DNA of 64,000 nucleotides from G963668655 sp963668655 (GTDB lineage Bacteria; Myxococcota_A; SURF-8). The translations under genes and the position numbers were made by a program. The notes beneath the pieces were generated by a model. It ran no database searches. It had not been told where the DNA came from and worked only from the letters and a program-made list of their open reading frames with translations. Below, in pieces: positions 60,072-64,000 of this stretch (positions within the stretch are counted from its first letter, which is position 1; every line of letters starts with the position of its first letter). The stretch covers positions 186,001 through 250,000 of the forward strand of contig CAXXPQ010000004.1 of NCBI GenBank assembly GCA_963668655.2, given 5' to 3'.

Positions 60072-60541
60072 CGGAACGGCCCTATCGGAAGAACGTGGCG
60101 ATCATCATCATCAACGATGCCGGACAGGTGCTCGCCGGAGAACGGGGAGACCTGCAAGGCGTCTGGCAGATCCCCCAGGGCGGCGTCGATCCCGGAGAAA
60201 ACGAACGTCAGGCCATGTTGCGGGAATTGCAGGAGGAAGTCGGAACCACCGAGGTCGAAATCCTGGCCGAGTCTCCCCGCCGGTATCGCTACGACTTCCC
60301 GGATTGGCTCGCGGAAAGCGCCATCGCGAAAGAATTCCGGGGGCAGGAGCAACGCTATTACGTCGTCCGCATGTGGCGGGAGGGCCTCCCCGATCCTCAG
60401 AAAACCGACAGTGAATTCCGGTCTTTCCAGTGGATGAGCGCGGAGGATTTGCTCGAACAGATCGTCGATTTCAAACAGGAAGTCTATCGGCTGGCCTTCC
60501 AGGATCTGGCGGAGCACATCCGCCCCAATCCCGCTCTTTAG
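60068..60541 (+). CDS. rppH: RNA pyrophosphohydrolase RppH (Nudix)
   Basis: This 157-residue Nudix hydrolase removes pyrophosphate from 5'-triphosphate mRNA to start decay. The Nudix box is GGVDPGENERQAMLRELQEE, with the catalytic REL-x-EE. WQIPQGGVD at its start and KEFRGQEQRYYVVRMW match the RppH/YgdP subgroup (also called diadenosine polyphosphate hydrolases). Its ATG overlaps the nitrilase stop. Confidence 0.92.
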   Translation: MTERPYRKNVAIIIINDAGQVLAGERGDLQGVWQIPQGGVDPGENERQAMLRELQEEVGTTEVEILAESPRRYRYDFPDWLAESAIAKEFRGQEQRYYVVRMWREGLPDPQKTDSEFRSFQWMSAEDLLEQIVDFKQEVYRLAFQDLAEHIRPNPAL

Positions 60542-60682
60542 GTTTTTCCCGAACCCGGCCAATACCATTCCGTCTTCGACTCAGGACACCGAGACTTGTG
60601 GCGGTTCGTCTTTGATTTCCGCCATGGGTGACCGGTGTCATGGGGCGCCGGCTTCAAATCATACAGCAATTGCTATGGTTTC

Positions 60683-61552
60683 TTATGGGCAGGCATCCAT
60701 CCGGAATTCGATCCGGCAATTCGGACAGTCCATTATCATGGAAGAACCGCTCTCGTCGAACGACAGCCAGCATTCTCCATATTCCTGGAAAGTAAAGGGA
60801 ATGGAATCCATGGATTCGCAGCCGCTCAATCCGGCGGTCTGCGATCCCGCACCGCCTTCGTTATGGAGAACCAGGGTCCGTCGGCATCCGGTCGTTTCCG
60901 CTGCCTCGACCACGATGCGGGAGAACGGCAGGCAAGGCGATTCCGAGCACCATTCGCCGTCCCAGATCTCGCAGGCGCAAGCCTCCGCTTCGTTTTCTTC
61001 CTCCAGATCCTCGTCGCCGTCCGCAAGGGGAGCATCGGTCAAATAGATGGAGAAAGCCGCGAAGCGGGTGGTCTCCATCCGGTAGACATGCTGTTTGGTT
61101 TCCACGGTGCCGTCCAGGCGTTTCCAGTTCGGCCGCCAGCGCGGAGAACTGTAGCCGTGAATCAATGTTTCCTGCTGATCGTCGGTGAGCGTGAGGGGAA
61201 GATACGGCATCTCCACGGTCGCGGCCTTGACCAACTGGTAATTGTCCGGCGTGATCTGAAAAGCACTGGAAATGCGGAAATAATTGTCGTTGCGCCAGAT
61301 CTCGTCTTCCGTCAGCTCCCGAATGCCAACGAGAATGGTTTCCTCCAAGGCGCCTTGCGGAATCACCAGTTTGGAGCCTTTGGGCCCGAGCACCGTTCCT
61401 CCATAAGGCCCCACTTCCTGGTAAAGCACCGTTTCCGTGACCGCGTGGGGTTGACAGGCCCAAAAGAAGCCGCACGTCGTCAGTCCGATAAGTAGAATGG
61501 CGCTCAAGATTCTGTGAAAGTCTCCGTTTTCGATCGGAAGCTTGATTTTCAT
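60683..61552 (-). CDS. Lipoprotein with ZU5-like domain
   Basis: This is a 289-residue lipoprotein with signal AILLIGLTTCGFFWAC. The central domain opens EVGPYGGTVLGPKGSKLVIP and continues QGALEETILVGIRELT, the hallmark start of ZU5-like domains, and runs to about residue 185 (TRFAAFSIYLTD). An acidic linker (DGDEDLEEENEAEA) and a Cys-rich C-terminal beta domain follow. It is a distant member of the same lipoprotein set as those at 48.6-54.4 kb. It stands alone on the minus strand. Confidence 0.72.
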   Translation of the reverse strand: MKIKLPIENGDFHRILSAILLIGLTTCGFFWACQPHAVTETVLYQEVGPYGGTVLGPKGSKLVIPQGALEETILVGIRELTEDEIWRNDNYFRISSAFQITPDNYQLVKAATVEMPYLPLTLTDDQQETLIHGYSSPRWRPNWKRLDGTVETKQHVYRMETTRFAAFSIYLTDAPLADGDEDLEEENEAEACACEIWDGEWCSESPCLPFSRIVVEAAETTGCRRTLVLHNEGGAGSQTAGLSGCESMDSIPFTFQEYGECWLSFDESGSSMIMDCPNCRIEFRMDACP

Positions 61553-61861
61553 GGCTCTCCATCGTTTTCAGTGCCTTGCGGCGTTTCCGACTTCGGGCAT
61601 TATAAACGGATCGCCCGATACTGCAAACGAATTCAGCCGGGGAGAAGAAGTGAAGGACCGTGAAGCTAAAAAAAAACAACCGGGGAGATGGATGCCTTCG
61701 AACCTGTTAAAACCCCGGCCGGGGCATAGCGCCTATGACGAAGGACATAACGAAGCGAACAAACGGCCCCTTGGCTGGCCGTAAGTGTTTGATATATTTA
61801 GTAAATTCTTCCTCATCGCTCCGCAGGCGCAGGAGAACGGCGATGACCCTGAAACGCCGTT

Positions 61862-61960
61862 TTTCGGCGCTCCGTCCGGGTGAACGCAAAAGTACGGAGA
61901 AACCGTTTGATATCAACAGGATACGCAGGAAAAACGTGTCACCCGGACGGAGCACCGAAA
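61862..61960. repeat. 22-bp inverted repeats 55 bp apart in a 528-bp non-coding gap
   Basis: Positions 61862-61883 and 61939-61960 are inverse copies with 21 of 22 matches (core GCTCCGTCCGGGTGA). A smaller hairpin AACGGCG/CGCCGTT ending in a T run lies just left of it (about 61836-61863). No gene is seen between the lipoprotein start at 61552 and the porin stop at 62081. A GC-rich CCCCGGCCGGGG self-complementary block lies near 61714. Confidence 0.7.
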
Positions 61961-62080
61961 CGACCCGAAATCGAACCGGAAAATGGTTCGAAACAGACGG
62001 GTCAAATTCTCCGATTTCCGGAACATTTCCAACTTATCACCCCTCCCGCGTCGCGATTCGCGGAAGGCGGATTCTTTTCG

Positions 62081-63436
62081 TCAGAACGCCAGTTGTAGCT
62101 GCGACCGAAAGCGGATGTCTTCCTTGTTCGGCCCGTCGATGTCGTGAAGAAGATAGGAAATGTCGTTCTGCCACTTCAAGGATTCCCCCACGATGTAGAC
62201 ATTGATTCCGAACGTGGCCTCGTGTTCGTTCTTCACGCTGCCGACTTTCTTATATTGCTTGGTCAGATCGTCCGCCTCCTTTGGGTCGTCGGCGGCGGCG
62301 ATGAGGGAATCGGCCCGAAGTCGGGAATCCCGAAGAAAGTCGTCCATGTTGTGAACGGCCGAATAGCGGACCGCCAGTTCCACCCGCTTGATGAACAGAT
62401 AACTAGCTTGTGCGAGTCCTCCGATGACGGCGAGTTCCGGATTCTCGTTCGCCATCGAACGCTCGCCCCATCCCAGATAGCCGGCCAGAAACAGGGAAAA
62501 CCCGTACGCCTTCATCAGGAACTCGGGAGCCAGGCGGGCCGTGAAGTCGAGTTCCTCGTCCGCGTTCAAGTCATATGCGCTCGAAACTCCGACATGAAAG
62601 CGGAACGGGCCTCCGTGGAAATCCGTGTCCCGAGCGACATCGATTCCGTTGTGATTGTACCCGATGCGCGCCACCAGTTCCGGATGGATTTCCATCTTCG
62701 GCCCCGGCTCGGCCAGGTTGGAGGAACTCACGATCTCCTCGCCGGTCAGCGTCGCCACGCCCAGCGCGTGGCTGGAACGGGCGTTCATGCCGCTGAAGAT
62801 TCCGAAAGCGTAATCGATGCGCTGCGGCTTTTCCAGCCCGCTGTGAACCGCCAGCCCGATCTGGCGCTCCGCTCCGAAGGTCTTGCTCGTGATCGCCCAG
62901 TCCACCAGGGTCAGGCGCTTGAAGCTTTGGATACGATAGCGGGTGAACGGGATCTTCCATTGCCCCACCCGAATTTGCGTGTACGGATGCGGATTGTAGT
63001 TCAGATAGCAATCCAGAAGATCCAGCGTATTGGGGCTGGTGTTCAGATGAAGATAGAACTCGAACAGGCCGTCCACCAGGGAGCCTCGCAGGCTGGGCCG
63101 GACTCGGCGGGCTTCGGCATAGACGGTATTCTCCCGATCGGCGTCCGCCCCCATGTCCTTGTTGTCCACCCGAAACAGGAGTTGAACGGCCAATCCGAGA
63201 CGCAAGGAATGCCGTTTGTCCTTGCTCTGCACTTCGAAGGGACCGATCTTGTCCGGCCATTCCTTCTTCGCGTTCGACTTTGCATTTTCCTCTTCCGCCG
63301 TCCGGGTATCGCTCCCCACCGCCGGATTCGCCTTATCGCTCATCGATGCATCGGCCGCTTCCTCCTCGGCCGCGAACAGAACCAGGGAATGAAACAGAAC
63401 GATCGTCGCCACACAGAGAATCCGCTTCGTCGCCAT
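62081..63436 (-). CDS. Outer-membrane porin, OprO/OprP-like
   Basis: This 451-residue protein has a signal peptide (VATIVLFHSLVLFAAEE), a charged disordered segment (about residues 25-60) and a long beta barrel: HSLRLGLAVQLLFRVDN, GLFEFYLHLNTSPNTLDLLD, and IRVGQWKIPFTRYRIQSFKR with LTLVDWAITSKTFGAERQIG. The C-terminal strand ends in RFRSQLQLAF. This pattern matches phosphate/polyphosphate-selective porins and related Porin_O_P proteins. The transported solute is unknown. Confidence 0.82.
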   Translation of the reverse strand: MATKRILCVATIVLFHSLVLFAAEEEAADASMSDKANPAVGSDTRTAEEENAKSNAKKEWPDKIGPFEVQSKDKRHSLRLGLAVQLLFRVDNKDMGADADRENTVYAEARRVRPSLRGSLVDGLFEFYLHLNTSPNTLDLLDCYLNYNPHPYTQIRVGQWKIPFTRYRIQSFKRLTLVDWAITSKTFGAERQIGLAVHSGLEKPQRIDYAFGIFSGMNARSSHALGVATLTGEEIVSSSNLAEPGPKMEIHPELVARIGYNHNGIDVARDTDFHGGPFRFHVGVSSAYDLNADEELDFTARLAPEFLMKAYGFSLFLAGYLGWGERSMANENPELAVIGGLAQASYLFIKRVELAVRYSAVHNMDDFLRDSRLRADSLIAAADDPKEADDLTKQYKKVGSVKNEHEATFGINVYIVGESLKWQNDISYLLHDIDGPNKEDIRFRSQLQLAF

Positions 63437-63468
63437 GATGCACTCCTTCTACGCAGGAAACGCGATCC

Positions 63469-63897
63469 CTACCATTCCTCTTCCGAGGGCGAAGCCGGAA
63501 CCGCACGTTTTCTCTTCAAATCCTTCAGCCGTTGTTCGGTATGTCTTTTGCGCATGCAGGCGGCCAGAATATAGACGCACACCCTGTCCACGTTCGCCGT
63601 CTTGGGCATGATTTCATAGGCGCCGCGCGAAAGCACGCGCACGTCTCCCCAGCGCGCCTCTCCGGAATAGAACAGGATCCACTCGCAGAGCGGATACCGT
63701 TCCAGCATGGCGTGGACCTGCACGTCCACCCCCCAGTCGTAGTCGGAAACATCCAGAAGAATCGAGTCGGGCACGAAGGTCTCCTCCGCGTTTCTTTCGA
63801 AATCCCGGATGCGGGAAAACCCGCGCTTTCCGAGTTCCTCTTTCATGAAACGCCGCCACCGGTCGTCCCGGGTGATGAGGAGAAGATTCATGCTCAT
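63469..63897 (-). CDS. Receiver-like protein, degenerate CheY fold
   Basis: This 142-residue protein starts MNLLLITRDDRWRRFM and has SILLDVSDYDWG at the position of the phospho-acceptor strand, followed by WILFYSGEAR and YEIMPKTANVDRVC, so the receiver fold is recognisable. The acidic pair (RDDRW) and Lys (PKTA) are roughly placed, but spacing is unusual. Phosphorylation is uncertain. The basic tail (KDLKRKRAVPAS) is short. It begins 8 bp after the stop of the CBS-domain gene and is probably co-transcribed. Confidence 0.65.
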   Translation of the reverse strand: MSMNLLLITRDDRWRRFMKEELGKRGFSRIRDFERNAEETFVPDSILLDVSDYDWGVDVQVHAMLERYPLCEWILFYSGEARWGDVRVLSRGAYEIMPKTANVDRVCVYILAACMRKRHTEQRLKDLKRKRAVPASPSEEEW

Positions 63898-63904
63898 GAC
63901 GCCA

Positions 63905-64000
63905 TCAGTTTCCCAAAACGATATGCAGGATTTCCTGGAACAGATCCTTGTCCCTCAGAATGCCGACGATCTGCCCGTCCCGAGCCACGGGAAGATTGAT
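63905..64000 (-). CDS. CBS-domain protein, C-terminal end only
   Basis: The last 31 codons of a gene that begins outside the window read INLPVARDGQIVGILRDKDL and end in LGN. This is the typical second half of a CBS domain, which senses adenosine nucleotides. Nothing can be said about the rest of the protein. Confidence 0.65.
   Translation of the reverse strand: MNLPVARDGQIVGILRDKDLFQEILHIVLGN

Overview
The window reads as one contiguous chromosomal piece (about 60% GC by eye) of an uncultured, probably anaerobic or facultative, Gram-negative bacterium of deltaproteobacterial or myxobacterial affinity. The lineage call is inference. It rests on several lipoproteins with aspartate/glycine-rich 'DGD' linkers after the lipidated cysteine, a CFI-box C-terminal sorting-type domain next to a myxobacteria-type outer-membrane barrel, a probable AUC-initiated infC, NarL-type and PAS-rich two-component systems, and a glycyl radical enzyme.

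Layout. 1-10.5 kb: signal transduction (a partial Cache/HAMP sensor, a PAS hybrid kinase, CheW, a CheY-like regulator and a NarX/NarL-type pair), with a membrane glycosyltransferase-like protein and a guanine deaminase. 10.7-16.2 kb: aldo/keto reductase, phosphoglucomutase, SecG, tRNA-Leu(GAG), a 163-bp inverted-repeat element and an acyltransferase. 16.4-23.3 kb: a catabolic-looking operon with a FadR-type regulator (strong promoter overlapped by a perfect operator palindrome), a glycyl radical enzyme, its activating enzyme, an FMN split-barrel protein and an FAD-dependent reductase. 23.5-29.5 kb: two DGD lipoproteins, TruA, an outer-membrane barrel and a CFI-box protein. 29.5-33.8 kb: an AT-richer integrated element at tRNA-Pro(GGG), holding an integrase, a CI-like repressor, an excisionase-like protein and a primase-like gene whose 3' end is cut by an IS5-family insertion sequence.

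33.8-36 kb: the infC-rpmI-rplT-ihfA-merR translation/nucleoid operon bracketed by tRNA-Val and tRNA-Pro. 36-47 kb: an exported protein and a sulfatase-like membrane protein, then the housekeeping run tilS-ftsH-folP-cdaA-cdaR-glmM (cyclic di-AMP synthesis linked to cell-wall precursor supply). 47-54.5 kb: an exported protein, a futalosine-hydrolase-like nucleosidase and three large lipoproteins, one of which carries an esterase fold whose halves are in reversed order. 54.6-64 kb: a 200-bp palindrome, a pair of exported TPR/CsgG-like proteins, a nitrilase, RppH, another lipoprotein, a porin, and a receiver-like protein next to a truncated CBS protein.

The two most promising undescribed items are the glycyl radical operon, whose substrate cannot be assigned by eye and whose two flavoproteins are not the partners I associate with characterised systems, and the apparently circularly permuted esterase lipoprotein at 48.6-51.7 kb.
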